Position numbers and translations under genes: made by a program. From NCBI GenBank assembly GCA_002418765.1, contig DIET01000015.1, positions 5,910 to 69,909 of the forward strand: DNA of 64,000 nucleotides, written 5' to 3'. Shown in pieces: positions 43,772 through 53,015 of this stretch; position 1 is the first letter of the stretch; each line of letters starts with the position of its first letter. The DNA is from Peptococcaceae bacterium UBA5767 (GTDB lineage Bacteria; Bacillota; TC1; UBA5767). The notes beneath the pieces were generated by a model. It did not search any database. It had not been told where the DNA came from and saw nothing but the letters and a program-made list of their open reading frames with translations.

Positions 43772-43975
43772 ATGCCAGGAGGAGATGGAACGGGCCCGGC
43801 AGGTCCAGGACGTGGAGCAGAATCAAGGCCAGGGAAAATGGGTGGTCCTATCAAGGGTGGACCAGGTGGAACTTGCGTTTGTCCCCAATGTGGTACCAAG
43901 GTAGAACATTCCAGAGAAGAGTCTTGCCATACCATCCGCTGCCCGAAGTGTGGCACCAAGATGGAAAGGGCATAA
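43772..43975 (+). CDS. small Gly-rich zinc-ribbon protein
   Basis: A 67-residue protein. The first half is rich in Gly and Pro ('MPGGDGTGPAGPGRG' start, as in DUF5320-type proteins found near NifX genes). The second half has two zinc-knuckle motifs, 'CVCPQCGTKV' and 'IRCPKCGTKM', separated by about 12 residues including one more Cys. ATG 43772 is placed 7 bases after GGAGG. It shares the two-knuckle pattern with the ferredoxin at 37720 and has its own terminator. Function unknown; a metal- or cluster-binding role is likely. Confidence 0.75.
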   Translation: MPGGDGTGPAGPGRGAESRPGKMGGPIKGGPGGTCVCPQCGTKVEHSREESCHTIRCPKCGTKMERA

Positions 43976-43984
43976 GCAATGGAT

Positions 43985-44018
43985 AAACCTCTTTTGTTGA
44001 AGAGGTTTATTTTTTTTG
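43985..44018 (+). terminator. terminator after the small zinc-ribbon gene
   Basis: Stem AAACCTCTT / AAGAGGTTT with a short loop, followed by ATTTTTTTT. Confidence 0.85.
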
Positions 44019-44366
44019 GGAAATTCTGGAAGGAATCTTGCCCATGAAGAGGATGCTTTTACCTGGATTTTTGCGCATAAGAAATCAAGATGGGTCATTG
44101 GGCGTAGCTGTTGCATCAACGTTGGTATGGTATTTCGTTTCCTGATAGATTATCATAGAGATAAACATGATGGAAGGTACAAAAAAGATTCCACAGCCAA
44201 GAATACTGCTTTTTTCAAATCCTGATGGTTACCCACCTGCATCTGTTTTTTGACAAGTTTTTTTGAGACAACATTCCCCAAAAAAGAGGAAAGGTGCAGG
44301 CCCAGTAGGATCTTTACTGGTTGGTCGGTATGGATTTTATCTTGGTATGATAGGTAAGAAAGCGAT
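44019..44366. other. intergenic region, no gene seen
   Basis: About 350 bases without a supported gene. TGGTATGAT near 44343-44351 could be an extended -10 promoter for the MFS gene. Confidence 0.45.
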
Positions 44367-45575
44367 ATGGAACAGGAATACCAGAAGAATAATATTGTTT
44401 TCTTTTTGCTGGGGCAGACCATCTCCCTTTTTGGATCCAATTTGGTGCAGTATGCCATATTCTGGCACATCACTCTCCAGACACAATCAGGACAGATGAT
44501 GACGTTGTATATTCTTTGTGGGTTTTTGCCCACTTTTGTGGTGTCTCCGTTTGGTGGAGTATGGGCAGACCGCTTTAACCGCAAGCGGTTGATCGTGTTG
44601 GCGGATAGTGGTATTGCCTTATCGACACTGGCCTTGGTCATCTTGTATGCTTACGGGTACCAACATATTTATCTGTTGTTGGTGATGTCGGCCATAAGGG
44701 CTTTCGGTACCGGCATACACACACCAGCCATAGGGGCCGTGGTGCCTCAACTGGTTCCCCAGGACAAATTAACGTTTGTCAACGGACTGTACAGCAGCAT
44801 TCAGTCGGCAGTGATGTTGCTGGCTCCTCTCATTGCTGCTGTACTGATCAGTGCGGTGCCCCTGGAGACCATCTTTCTGATCGATGTCATTACGGCTATC
44901 CTGGGGATTTCCATGCTTCTTTTCCTGGTGTCTATTCCCACACACCATAAGGCCCTGGATACGACCAAAGTTCGTTATGCGCAGGATTTAAAAGAAGGCT
45001 TTTACTATATCTCCCGCCATGCCTATTTGAAACGCTTTTTCCTTTTCAGTGCCATTTTTTTCTTTTTTATCAGTCCATTGGCGTTTCTCACACCTTTACA
45101 AATGGTACGCAGTTATGGAGAAGAGATTTGGAGACTGATGGCTTTGGAGATCACGTTCTCAGCGGGCATGATGGCAGGTGGACTGCTGATGGCCTCTTGG
45201 GGTGGGTTTCGCAATAAAATTCACACCATGGCATTGGCTACCTTTGTGGTAGGAATTGGAACGCTGGCACTCGGGATGAAGCCACTTTTTCTCCTCTATT
45301 TGGCGATTATGGTAGTGCATGGCATTACCCTCCCCTTGTTCAACACCCCTGCTACTGTATTGCTACAGACACAGGTTGAGGAAGCATATAGGGGAAGGGT
45401 GTTTGGTGTCTTTGGTATGATTCACAGCAGCATGATGCCAGTGGGCATGCTTTTGTTTGGTCCATTGGCAGATTGGATCAGTATTGAACTATTGTTATGG
45501 GGTACAGGGATAATCTTATTCGGGATGGGATTTTTCCTCCTGAAAAGCAAGGTGATGCTGGCAGTAGGCGAATAG
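44367..45575 (+). CDS. MFS transporter (macrolide-efflux-like)
   Basis: A 402-residue, 12-helix major facilitator of the MFS_3/Mef type. The N-terminal region 'LLGQTISLFGSNLVQYAIFW' (20 residues) and the loop 'GGVWADRFNRKRLIVLADSG' (G-x-W/L-x-D-R-x-x-R-K motif A, 20 residues) are typical. It likely exports drugs or metabolites with protons. The ribosome site is weak (GTAAGAAAG). It is followed after only 27 bases by an LtaS-like gene. Confidence 0.87.
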   Translation: MEQEYQKNNIVFFLLGQTISLFGSNLVQYAIFWHITLQTQSGQMMTLYILCGFLPTFVVSPFGGVWADRFNRKRLIVLADSGIALSTLALVILYAYGYQHIYLLLVMSAIRAFGTGIHTPAIGAVVPQLVPQDKLTFVNGLYSSIQSAVMLLAPLIAAVLISAVPLETIFLIDVITAILGISMLLFLVSIPTHHKALDTTKVRYAQDLKEGFYYISRHAYLKRFFLFSAIFFFFISPLAFLTPLQMVRSYGEEIWRLMALEITFSAGMMAGGLLMASWGGFRNKIHTMALATFVVGIGTLALGMKPLFLLYLAIMVVHGITLPLFNTPATVLLQTQVEEAYRGRVFGVFGMIHSSMMPVGMLLFGPLADWISIELLLWGTGIILFGMGFFLLKSKVMLAVGE

Positions 45576-45602
45576 TCAGTGGTCCCTGATGGGAAAAATA
45601 CA

Positions 45603-47429
45603 ATGTCTACAGCTAAGGAGTGTTTTGCCAATATGAAAGAATCAGGTCAAAATTTTTGGGGAAGAATTGGTCAGGCATGGAGGGAGGAAATCAATAATTC
45701 AGGGTTATGGCGATACCTATGGTTTGTAGTGCTGTTGTCGTTGACGGGAAAATCGATGTATGTGCTGGCATCCATGTATTCCGGCAGCCAGGGAGTCCTC
45801 ATGTATGGCCTCTTTTCTGTCGTGCCTTTATTTGTGTTGCTTTCCGTCGCCTTTTTGTTTACACCCAAGAATGAAGTCAGATACCTGTTCGTACTGGATG
45901 TGTTTCTATCGATTTTGCTACTGGTGGATGTGGTTTATGCGCGCGCTTATGGACACCCCATTGGACTGCATATGTTGCTAGCTGATGAGGTAATGACGGA
46001 TTTGACGCCAAGTGCTCTATCCTTGGTGCGACCCATCGATTTTTTGCTCCTTGCCGATTTGCCGGTGTTTTTTTTCCAATTGTTCAGAAATAAGCCGTTA
46101 AGGCGAATCAAAAAAAGAATGGGCATGTTTGTTGTCATGGCTATTTTGGGTGTCTCGTTATCGGTTTTTTGGTTTCAGCAGTTGGAAGACAGTCATTTGT
46201 TGGGGAATTACCAATTGCATACCTTGCTGATGTCCCCAGTTGGCCATCATTTTTATGATCTTTACCGGTTTTCGTATGAACGGGGTATGGTGCTGGAGGA
46301 TGGACAGCGTCAGGAAATAGAGGCATGGTTGGAGCACAATGGAAAATTCCTGGCCCCGTCAGAAGAATTTGCCAGTTTGCAGGGCCTTTTGGCCGGCAAA
46401 AATTTAATCGTCATCCAGTTTGAGTCCTTGGAAAATTTTGTACTTGAAAAAACCATACAGGGTGTGGAAGTTACTCCGAATCTGAACAGAATGTTGGAGG
46501 AGAGCCTTTACTTTAGTCATGTTTGCGCGCAGGTTCGTGATGGAAACAGCGCTGATGCAGAATTTATGTACCATACTTCCTTGTATCCCTTGTCCAGTGG
46601 CAGTGCTTTTATACGTTTCCCCCAAAACCATTATGTGACCTTGCCTCTGTTGCTTCGGGACAAAGGATATGCTACATTGGCCATTCATGGAGATGACAAA
46701 CGTTTTTGGAATCGGGATGTGGTTTTTCCGCATTTGGGATATGAAGACTATATTCATGAAGAACGTTTTGTAGACCAGCGCAAGGTCGGTATGGGAATGC
46801 TGGATGAAGCCTTATTTCTCCAGGCTGGACTGGCTCTAGAGACATTAAAGGAGCCGTATCATTTGTTTCTCATTACGCTTACATCACATATGCCCTTTCA
46901 TCTGGACGGCTTGGGTGAAAGTGTTCCCTTGCTCGATGTCAGTGAAATAAAGAGATCAACCGATCAAAGATATCTGCAGAGTATTCATTATGCGGATTGG
47001 GCTCTTGGGGAATTCTTGGACCAGCTGGTAGAAGATCGAAAGATAGACAATACGGCCATCATCGTATACGGTGACCATGAAGGGGTCCACAAGTATTATG
47101 AAAGCGACCTGCCTGACAACGAGCATAAGGTACCGTTTTTGGTTTATCTTCCGGGTCTTCAAGGCCGAGAGATACAAAAGCAGGGTGGCCAGATAGACAT
47201 GATGCCCACCTTGGCTTTTCTGCTGGGCTTGCAAAAAGAGCAGTATGCGCCGTATGTGATGGGTAGAAATTTGCTGGGTCCATATTCTGGTTCAGCTATG
47301 ACCTCCTTGGGAGAGATTCTTCCAAAAACCGATGAACCAGAGCATTTGAGAAAGGCCATCAGGCTGGCCGATCTATACATTCGAGGAGATTATGCTTACG
47401 AAGAAATGAGCCTGCCAAAGGCCAAGTAA
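45603..47429 (+). CDS. LTA synthase-like sulfatase-fold enzyme, Ser in place of the catalytic Thr
   Basis: A 608-residue protein with about five N-terminal membrane helices and an extracellular sulfatase-fold domain. Lipoteichoic acid synthases move glycerol-phosphate from phosphatidylglycerol to a growing chain. Motifs: 'VIQFESLENF' (metal-binding Glu), 'GNSADAEFMYHTSLYPLSSG' with Ser316 where LtaS has the catalytic Thr, 'HGDDKRFWNRDVVF' and 'IVYGDHEGVHKYY' (Asp/His metal ligands). Ser can still act as nucleophile in related enzymes. ATG 45603 is chosen; the site upstream is weak. It is followed 23 bases later by a GtrA gene, and the set probably builds or modifies an envelope polymer. Confidence 0.87.
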   Translation: MSTAKECFANMKESGQNFWGRIGQAWREEINNSGLWRYLWFVVLLSLTGKSMYVLASMYSGSQGVLMYGLFSVVPLFVLLSVAFLFTPKNEVRYLFVLDVFLSILLLVDVVYARAYGHPIGLHMLLADEVMTDLTPSALSLVRPIDFLLLADLPVFFFQLFRNKPLRRIKKRMGMFVVMAILGVSLSVFWFQQLEDSHLLGNYQLHTLLMSPVGHHFYDLYRFSYERGMVLEDGQRQEIEAWLEHNGKFLAPSEEFASLQGLLAGKNLIVIQFESLENFVLEKTIQGVEVTPNLNRMLEESLYFSHVCAQVRDGNSADAEFMYHTSLYPLSSGSAFIRFPQNHYVTLPLLLRDKGYATLAIHGDDKRFWNRDVVFPHLGYEDYIHEERFVDQRKVGMGMLDEALFLQAGLALETLKEPYHLFLITLTSHMPFHLDGLGESVPLLDVSEIKRSTDQRYLQSIHYADWALGEFLDQLVEDRKIDNTAIIVYGDHEGVHKYYESDLPDNEHKVPFLVYLPGLQGREIQKQGGQIDMMPTLAFLLGLQKEQYAPYVMGRNLLGPYSGSAMTSLGEILPKTDEPEHLRKAIRLADLYIRGDYAYEEMSLPKAK

Positions 47430-47452
47430 GCATATGTGATGAGGGAATGATG

Positions 47453-47905
47453 ATGACACGAGCAGAATGGAATGGATTGATAAGCGAATTCGGGCGGTAT
47501 GTATTGGTGGGTGGTCTGGCATTTGTGGCTGATTTTGTGACACTGACAGGTTTCCATGAATGGATCATTCCCACGGTCCCCTATTCTCTTTATATCGCTA
47601 CCTTATTGGGCTTTGTTGTGGGTATTAGCATCAACTATGTCTTGTCCGTCTCCTTTGTCTTTTTGTCAGTAAAGAAATGGGGCATAGGCAGGACCAGACG
47701 AGATCAATTCTTATTTTTACTGATTGGTGTGGTGGGGTTGGTGATGACGGAGCTGGGTATGGTTTTGGGTGTGGAAGTTCTTTCCCTTCACTATCAGCTG
47801 GTTAAAATTTTTCTGACTGGTGCGGTTTTGGTATGGAATTATGGCGCCAGAAAAGTGTTTATCTTTAACAAAAAACAAGCCAAGAATGAGGAGGAGACAT
47901 TGTGA
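47453..47905 (+). CDS. GtrA-family membrane protein
   Basis: A 150-residue four-helix protein of the GtrA/DPMS3 family, which flips or supports transfer of polyprenyl-phosphate-linked sugars. The N-terminal 'LISEFGRYVLVGGLAFVADF' (20 residues) is a family hallmark and further helices end in 'GAVLVWNYGARKVFIFNKK'. GAGGG gives the best spacing to ATG 47453, though ATGs at 47447 and 47450 are also in frame. Its stop overlaps the start of the flavoprotein gene by 3 bases (GTGA), which ties the two functionally. Confidence 0.87.
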   Translation: MTRAEWNGLISEFGRYVLVGGLAFVADFVTLTGFHEWIIPTVPYSLYIATLLGFVVGISINYVLSVSFVFLSVKKWGIGRTRRDQFLFLLIGVVGLVMTELGMVLGVEVLSLHYQLVKIFLTGAVLVWNYGARKVFIFNKKQAKNEEETL

Positions 47906-49458
47906 AGAAGGCCATTGTCATCGGAGCCGGACCAGCAGGTCTGACTGCTGCTTATCATTTACTGGAGCAAGGTGATGTACTCCCTATTGTGTTGGAGAAA
48001 GAAGCGTTTGTAGGGGGTATCTCCAGGACCTACAATCATCGAAACAATCGCATTGATATAGGCGGGCATCGTTTTTTTTCCAAGAGTCAGGACGTGGTGG
48101 ATGTCTGGAACAAGATTATGCCTATGCAAGGATTGCCTGCCAAGGATGATGCTTTGCTGCACCGAGAAAAAGAATACCAGGAAGGGGGGCCGGATCCTGA
48201 GCAAGAGGATGAGGTCTTTCTGATTCGATCCCGGATATCCAGAATTTTTTATCGTAAAAAATTCTTTGATTATCCTCTTAGTTTGAAGATGGAAACCTTG
48301 ATGAACATGGGTCTTTGGAATACCTGGAAGGCGGGATGGAGCTATCTTCTTTCCCAAGTGGTCAAACGAAAAGAAGATTCCCTGGAAGATTTTTTGATCA
48401 ATCGTTTTGGTGAACGGTTGTATGAGATGTTTTTCCATGATTACACACGGAAAGTATGGGGTCAAGATCCCAGCCAAATTTCAGCAGATTGGGGTGCGCA
48501 GCGCATCAAGGGATTGTCACTCACCAAAGCTTTATGGCATATGCTTCGGGCGCCATTTCAGAAGGGAAGACCGAAACAGGTGGAAACTTCCCTGATTGAT
48601 CAGTTTATCTATCCCAAATTCGGGCCGGGACAGTACTGGCAGGCCATGGCGGATAGAATCGTTGAGGCTGGTGGGCAAATCATTTTGGGGGCCAAGGTGA
48701 ATGGTTTGAAGAGAGTCAACCATGGTATCCAAGAAGTGGCTTATGAAACAGAAAAAGATGGGATCAAACGTCTTACTTGTGATTATGTACTTTCTTCTAT
48801 GCCCATTCCCGAGCTTATGGATTCCTTGGGAGACATTGTTCCTGATCCAATAAAAAGGGTGGCTGATGGGTTGATGTTCCGAGACTTCATCACGGTAGGA
48901 TTGTTGGTCAAGGAATTGAACATCAAAAACACCACATCCGTTCCTACGGTTAAAGACCGTATACCGGATTGCTGGATTTATGTGCAAGATCCTGAGGTGA
49001 TGGTCGGAAGACTACAGATTTTCAACAATTGGTCTCCGTATATGGTTAGGGATTTCGAACAGAGCATGTGGGTGGGCTTAGAATATTTCTGTCAGGAGAA
49101 TGATGAGCTTTGGAGTTTACCAGATGATGAGATGATCGCTCTGGCAGCCCGGGAAGCGCAAAGGTTGGGGTTTTTGGATACATCCATGGTGCTAGACAGT
49201 GTATGCTTGAGAGTGCCCAAAGCTTACCCGGCATATTTTGGCTCGTATGATCAATTCTCTATGATTCGTGCTTATTTGGATCAGGTGGAGAATCTCTATT
49301 GCATTGGTAGAAACGGACAGCATCGCTATAACAATATGGATCACTCCATGCTGAGTGCCATGGAAGCGGTAAAATTGATTTATGCTGGTACAGTCAGCAA
49401 AAAATCCTTATGGCAGATCAACACGGAAGCTGCCTATCATGAAGAAAATGAATCGTAG
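47902..49458 (+). CDS. FAD-dependent oxidoreductase resembling UDP-galactopyranose mutase
   Basis: A 518-residue flavoprotein. The N-terminal Rossmann motif is 'IVIGAGPAGLTAAYHLLE', followed by 'GGISRTYNHRNNRIDIGGHR' (20 residues) as in UDP-galactopyranose mutases and protoporphyrinogen-oxidase-like enzymes. The C-terminal end 'NLYCIGRNGQHRYNNMDHSM' (20 residues) closes the FAD site. It may interconvert or oxidise a sugar nucleotide or a lipid-linked sugar. The start is a GTG (GAGGAG 7 bases upstream) overlapping the GtrA gene by 4 bases. Pairing with GtrA is the main clue to its role. Confidence 0.87.
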   Translation: MKKAIVIGAGPAGLTAAYHLLEQGDVLPIVLEKEAFVGGISRTYNHRNNRIDIGGHRFFSKSQDVVDVWNKIMPMQGLPAKDDALLHREKEYQEGGPDPEQEDEVFLIRSRISRIFYRKKFFDYPLSLKMETLMNMGLWNTWKAGWSYLLSQVVKRKEDSLEDFLINRFGERLYEMFFHDYTRKVWGQDPSQISADWGAQRIKGLSLTKALWHMLRAPFQKGRPKQVETSLIDQFIYPKFGPGQYWQAMADRIVEAGGQIILGAKVNGLKRVNHGIQEVAYETEKDGIKRLTCDYVLSSMPIPELMDSLGDIVPDPIKRVADGLMFRDFITVGLLVKELNIKNTTSVPTVKDRIPDCWIYVQDPEVMVGRLQIFNNWSPYMVRDFEQSMWVGLEYFCQENDELWSLPDDEMIALAAREAQRLGFLDTSMVLDSVCLRVPKAYPAYFGSYDQFSMIRAYLDQVENLYCIGRNGQHRYNNMDHSMLSAMEAVKLIYAGTVSKKSLWQINTEAAYHEENES

Positions 49459-49493
49459 GGGGTAGAACAAGCCATGGAAGAGCGGTCAAGCAT

Positions 49494-50960
49494 ATGAATG
49501 ACATCCCAAAGAGAGGGCAGAAATATCTGCTGGTTTTTTTGTTTTTGCCGGCGCTGTTCCCCGTGTTTCGAAATCTGGACAATGATTTGTGGTTTTTGTT
49601 GGGCCATGGACGCTATATTCTGGAGAAGGGATTTCCGGTGATGGAGCCATTCACCATTCATGCGGGGTTTGATTTTGTTATGCAACAGTGGCTTTCCTCT
49701 GTGGTGTTTCAATGGGTTTACAGCGTGATGGGTGTTTGGGGCATTCGGGGACTGGTGCTTTTTGCTCAGATACTATCCATTGCTTTGTTTTGGAGTTTAA
49801 CAAGAAAGATTTCTTCGAATCATTTTTTATCTTCCTTTGCTGTGACACTGCTTTACGGACTTCTTATGTCATTTTTTATGGTAGCCCGGCCTTATATTTT
49901 TACTTCCTTGATTATTCTTTTAGAACTGTCAGTATTGGAACATTATGTACTTGATAAAAGAAATAGTCTTTTGTTTCTTTTGCCTTTCTTATCACTTTTG
50001 CTGGTGAACCTCCAAGCCTCCATGTGGCCTATGCTTTTCATCATCATGATTCCCTATTTGTTGGATGCGGGTACATTTTCTTATAAAGGTTACCAAAGTA
50101 CAGGATATCCAGTCAAGCCTCTTTGGATAGTCATGGCCTTCATGGTGCTTTTTGGTTTGATCAATCCATATGGCCTGGATGCGATGCTCTATTTGAAGAA
50201 TTCTTATGGCATTGGGGCAATCAATCGTTGGGTGTTGGAGATGCAGCCCTTGACAGCAAGTCACCTATTGGGTGTTTTTATTTTGCTGTTGTTGTTTGTC
50301 GTCATCAGTGTTCATCTATACCGGAAGCCGTCTCATTTTGTTCTGCGATATGCACTTTTGGCACTGGGCACAGGGTATCTGTGCTTGTCCAGCATCCGTG
50401 GTTTGTTCTTTTTCCTTTTGTGTGCTTTGTTTCCTTTGTCTCTTCCGCTTAGCAGTATTGAACTGAAGCCGAATGAACGATTGTCTGATGTCCGTACCCG
50501 TACCTTGCGCAAGGTGCTGGTCTTTTCGATCGTGGCATTGGTATTTTTGGTGCTGCTGCGCAGCCTTGGTTCTGATGAGGCATCCTATCGACGCGATCAG
50601 GATCTAAGAGAGATGATGCAATTGCTTCAGGAGGATCAAAAGGACCATGAAGTGGTTTTGTATACCGGTTATGCTGATGGGAATATGGCTCTTTATTATG
50701 GTATTCCCCATTATATCGATGCCCGGGCGGAAGTCTTTTTGTATAAGAACAATGGGGTGGAAGATGTCTTTATGGAGTATATCGATTTGCAACAGGGGAA
50801 GCTTCACTATCAAGAAATACTGGAAAAATACCAGTTTACCCATATCCTGGTTCCTGAGAATGACTTGTTGTATACGTATCTGCCCCGTGATGCGAAGTAT
50901 CGTTTATATCATAGCAATGAGATCTACGATTTGTATGAGATGACAGGGGAGGCATATTGA
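49494..50960 (+). CDS. polytopic membrane protein, GT-C glycosyltransferase-like
   Basis: A 488-residue protein with about ten membrane helices and a soluble C-terminal domain. The first outer loop ('NLDNDLWFLLGHGRYILEKG', 20 residues) contains an Asp after the first helix, as in GT-C-type transferases that use polyprenyl-linked sugars. The C-terminal domain ('YTGYADGNMALYYGIPHYID') follows the last helix, as in many of these enzymes. Position next to GtrA and the flavoprotein supports a role in glycan assembly, but the family assignment is inferred from layout and not proved. Confidence 0.6.
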   Translation: MNDIPKRGQKYLLVFLFLPALFPVFRNLDNDLWFLLGHGRYILEKGFPVMEPFTIHAGFDFVMQQWLSSVVFQWVYSVMGVWGIRGLVLFAQILSIALFWSLTRKISSNHFLSSFAVTLLYGLLMSFFMVARPYIFTSLIILLELSVLEHYVLDKRNSLLFLLPFLSLLLVNLQASMWPMLFIIMIPYLLDAGTFSYKGYQSTGYPVKPLWIVMAFMVLFGLINPYGLDAMLYLKNSYGIGAINRWVLEMQPLTASHLLGVFILLLLFVVISVHLYRKPSHFVLRYALLALGTGYLCLSSIRGLFFFLLCALFPLSLPLSSIELKPNERLSDVRTRTLRKVLVFSIVALVFLVLLRSLGSDEASYRRDQDLREMMQLLQEDQKDHEVVLYTGYADGNMALYYGIPHYIDARAEVFLYKNNGVEDVFMEYIDLQQGKLHYQEILEKYQFTHILVPENDLLYTYLPRDAKYRLYHSNEIYDLYEMTGEAY

Positions 50961-51086
50961 AGAAGGACTTCCCACCATCTTTTATTTTGTACAAAAAAAG
51001 GCTATGATAAACATAGATAGATTGGCTATTTCTCGGGCTTCAGATCTTTTTTGGAGGCCCCTTGGTATGGTAAGGAGATGAAAAAG

Positions 51087-52952
51087 ATGAACGCATTGAC
51101 TCGTTCTATTGGTAAGATCATGCAGGGTGCAGGCAAGGCTTTTACAGATTTTCCAGTGTCCATTGCTTCCGCTCTTGGTTTTGCCGTGGTTACCATGGTG
51201 CGCATTCAGTTGGATTGGCCGCAACAGGAGCCTTACAACTTTTTGTTTAATTGTTTGCACTGGAGCCTGGCTTTGGGGGCGATTTTGGGATTGGCACTGA
51301 TGACCAAAGCCAAGAGTCAATCGGGGGACAAGAAGACGCTTATGCTGGCGAATCTGCTCAGTGTCGCAGCCGTTTTGCTTACCTTCATTGCGCTTTATTT
51401 TTGGGGGGCAAGCAACCTGGACGTCAGTGAAACGAGGTATGCCACCATCAGCAATTTGGCGGCGGCTCGTGTCGGTGTATTGATGCTGTTGAGTTTATTG
51501 GCCTTTATGGTTTGGGCGGCACATCCCCCAGAACGATCAGATTTTTCTCAATCTTTTTTCATGACACTCAAAGCGTTTTTTATCGCTGCGATCTATGGAG
51601 TGGTGATGATGAGTGGCTCCTCTGGGGTCGCTGGCGCCATTGAAGCTTTGTTGTATGCAGAAATGAGCAGTAAAGTATATATGTATCTGGGGACCATCAG
51701 TGGCTTTTTGGCATTTACGATTTTTGTGGGCTATTTCCCGGATTTCCGTTTGGGGCAGGAGGATCCCCACCGTGAGGTTGCCCAAAAACAGCCCCGCTTT
51801 GTGGAAGTCTTGTTTGGCAGCATCATGATTCCCATCATGTTGGCATTGACCGTGGTGCTACTCATATGGGCGGCCAGAACCATGTTTGATGGTATTGGTG
51901 CTTCCTTTGTTAGATTATCTAGTATAGCCAGCGCTTACACCCTTTATGGATTGTGGCTGCATGTGATGGTGACTCATCATGATACCAACATGGCTAAATT
52001 TTATCGCAGAGCTTACCCCTGGGCAGCGCTGGTAATTTTGGCTTTTGAAGCTTGGGCTTGGATCTTGCAAATGGGAAAAACAGGTCTGCAGCTTACGGAA
52101 TACTTCTTCTTGCTGATTTGGATTTTTGCCGTATGTTCCAGCATCTTTCTTCTATTGTGGCATCACAAGGCGCATCGCAGGATTGTGATTTTGTTGTCCG
52201 TGTTGGCTGTGTTTACCGTCCTTCCCATTTTGGGATATCAGGCATTGCCTGTATCTGCACAGGTGCAGCGATTGGAAGGTCTCTTGCAGCAAGAAAATAT
52301 GCTACGAGGTGGTGAGATCGTGCCAGCCGCTGCGGAGCCAGAGCTTGAGGTGCGTGAGTCCATCACTTCGTCTGTACAATTTCTAGCCTATGCCCAAGAT
52401 GCCAAGCTGCCTGTCTGGTTTGATACAAATCTGGCGGAGGAACAGGTTTTTGTAGAGCGTTTCGGTTTTGCCAAAGTCTGGCCTGATCAGGATGATTTTG
52501 AAGGACCTGGTGATAGCCAATACCTGGGTGTATCTCTTATGAGACCCGCTGGCGTTGTGGATGTCTCGGAGTATGATTATGCTATCCGTTTTTCTGAGTA
52601 TATGGATTCACCTTCTCAAGAACTGGAGATCGCAGGTGACAAAGGGACGTATACGCTGACCTGGGTTATACCGGAAAGAGAGCAGTTGCCTCAGTTGCAG
52701 GTGACACTGAACGGACAAGTCATTGTGGACGAAACATTTGATGCCTACATTGACCAGCTGATGGAAAAATATCCGCCAGGTGAGGGGAAACCTTCTCAGG
52801 CCAGTCTAGAAGACTTGAGTTACGAGTTGGAAACACCGGAAATCAGAATTTTGTTGTTGTTTTCTCATATTGATGTGGGGATTCATACGCAAGAAGATTA
52901 TATTTATTACTGGGTCAATTTGGATGGATTGTATCTACAGGAGAAACCATAA
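51087..52952 (+). CDS. DUF4153 membrane protein
   Basis: A 621-residue protein with about 11 helices in the first two thirds and a mixed C-terminal domain of about 190 residues that lies outside ('LPVSAQVQRLEGLLQQENML' onward). The architecture and the start 'DFPVSIASALGFAVVTMVRI' (20 residues) match DUF4153. Function unknown; often near envelope or regulatory genes. ATG 51087 has AAGGAG 9 bases upstream. It is preceded by a possible -10 TATGAT at 51003. Confidence 0.85.
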   Translation: MNALTRSIGKIMQGAGKAFTDFPVSIASALGFAVVTMVRIQLDWPQQEPYNFLFNCLHWSLALGAILGLALMTKAKSQSGDKKTLMLANLLSVAAVLLTFIALYFWGASNLDVSETRYATISNLAAARVGVLMLLSLLAFMVWAAHPPERSDFSQSFFMTLKAFFIAAIYGVVMMSGSSGVAGAIEALLYAEMSSKVYMYLGTISGFLAFTIFVGYFPDFRLGQEDPHREVAQKQPRFVEVLFGSIMIPIMLALTVVLLIWAARTMFDGIGASFVRLSSIASAYTLYGLWLHVMVTHHDTNMAKFYRRAYPWAALVILAFEAWAWILQMGKTGLQLTEYFFLLIWIFAVCSSIFLLLWHHKAHRRIVILLSVLAVFTVLPILGYQALPVSAQVQRLEGLLQQENMLRGGEIVPAAAEPELEVRESITSSVQFLAYAQDAKLPVWFDTNLAEEQVFVERFGFAKVWPDQDDFEGPGDSQYLGVSLMRPAGVVDVSEYDYAIRFSEYMDSPSQELEIAGDKGTYTLTWVIPEREQLPQLQVTLNGQVIVDETFDAYIDQLMEKYPPGEGKPSQASLEDLSYELETPEIRILLLFSHIDVGIHTQEDYIYYWVNLDGLYLQEKP

Positions 52953-53015
52953 GTTTGGTGAAATGCGGATGCTGCTGCTATGGTATGAAGCATACCCGCG
53001 AGGAAGAAAAAGAAT

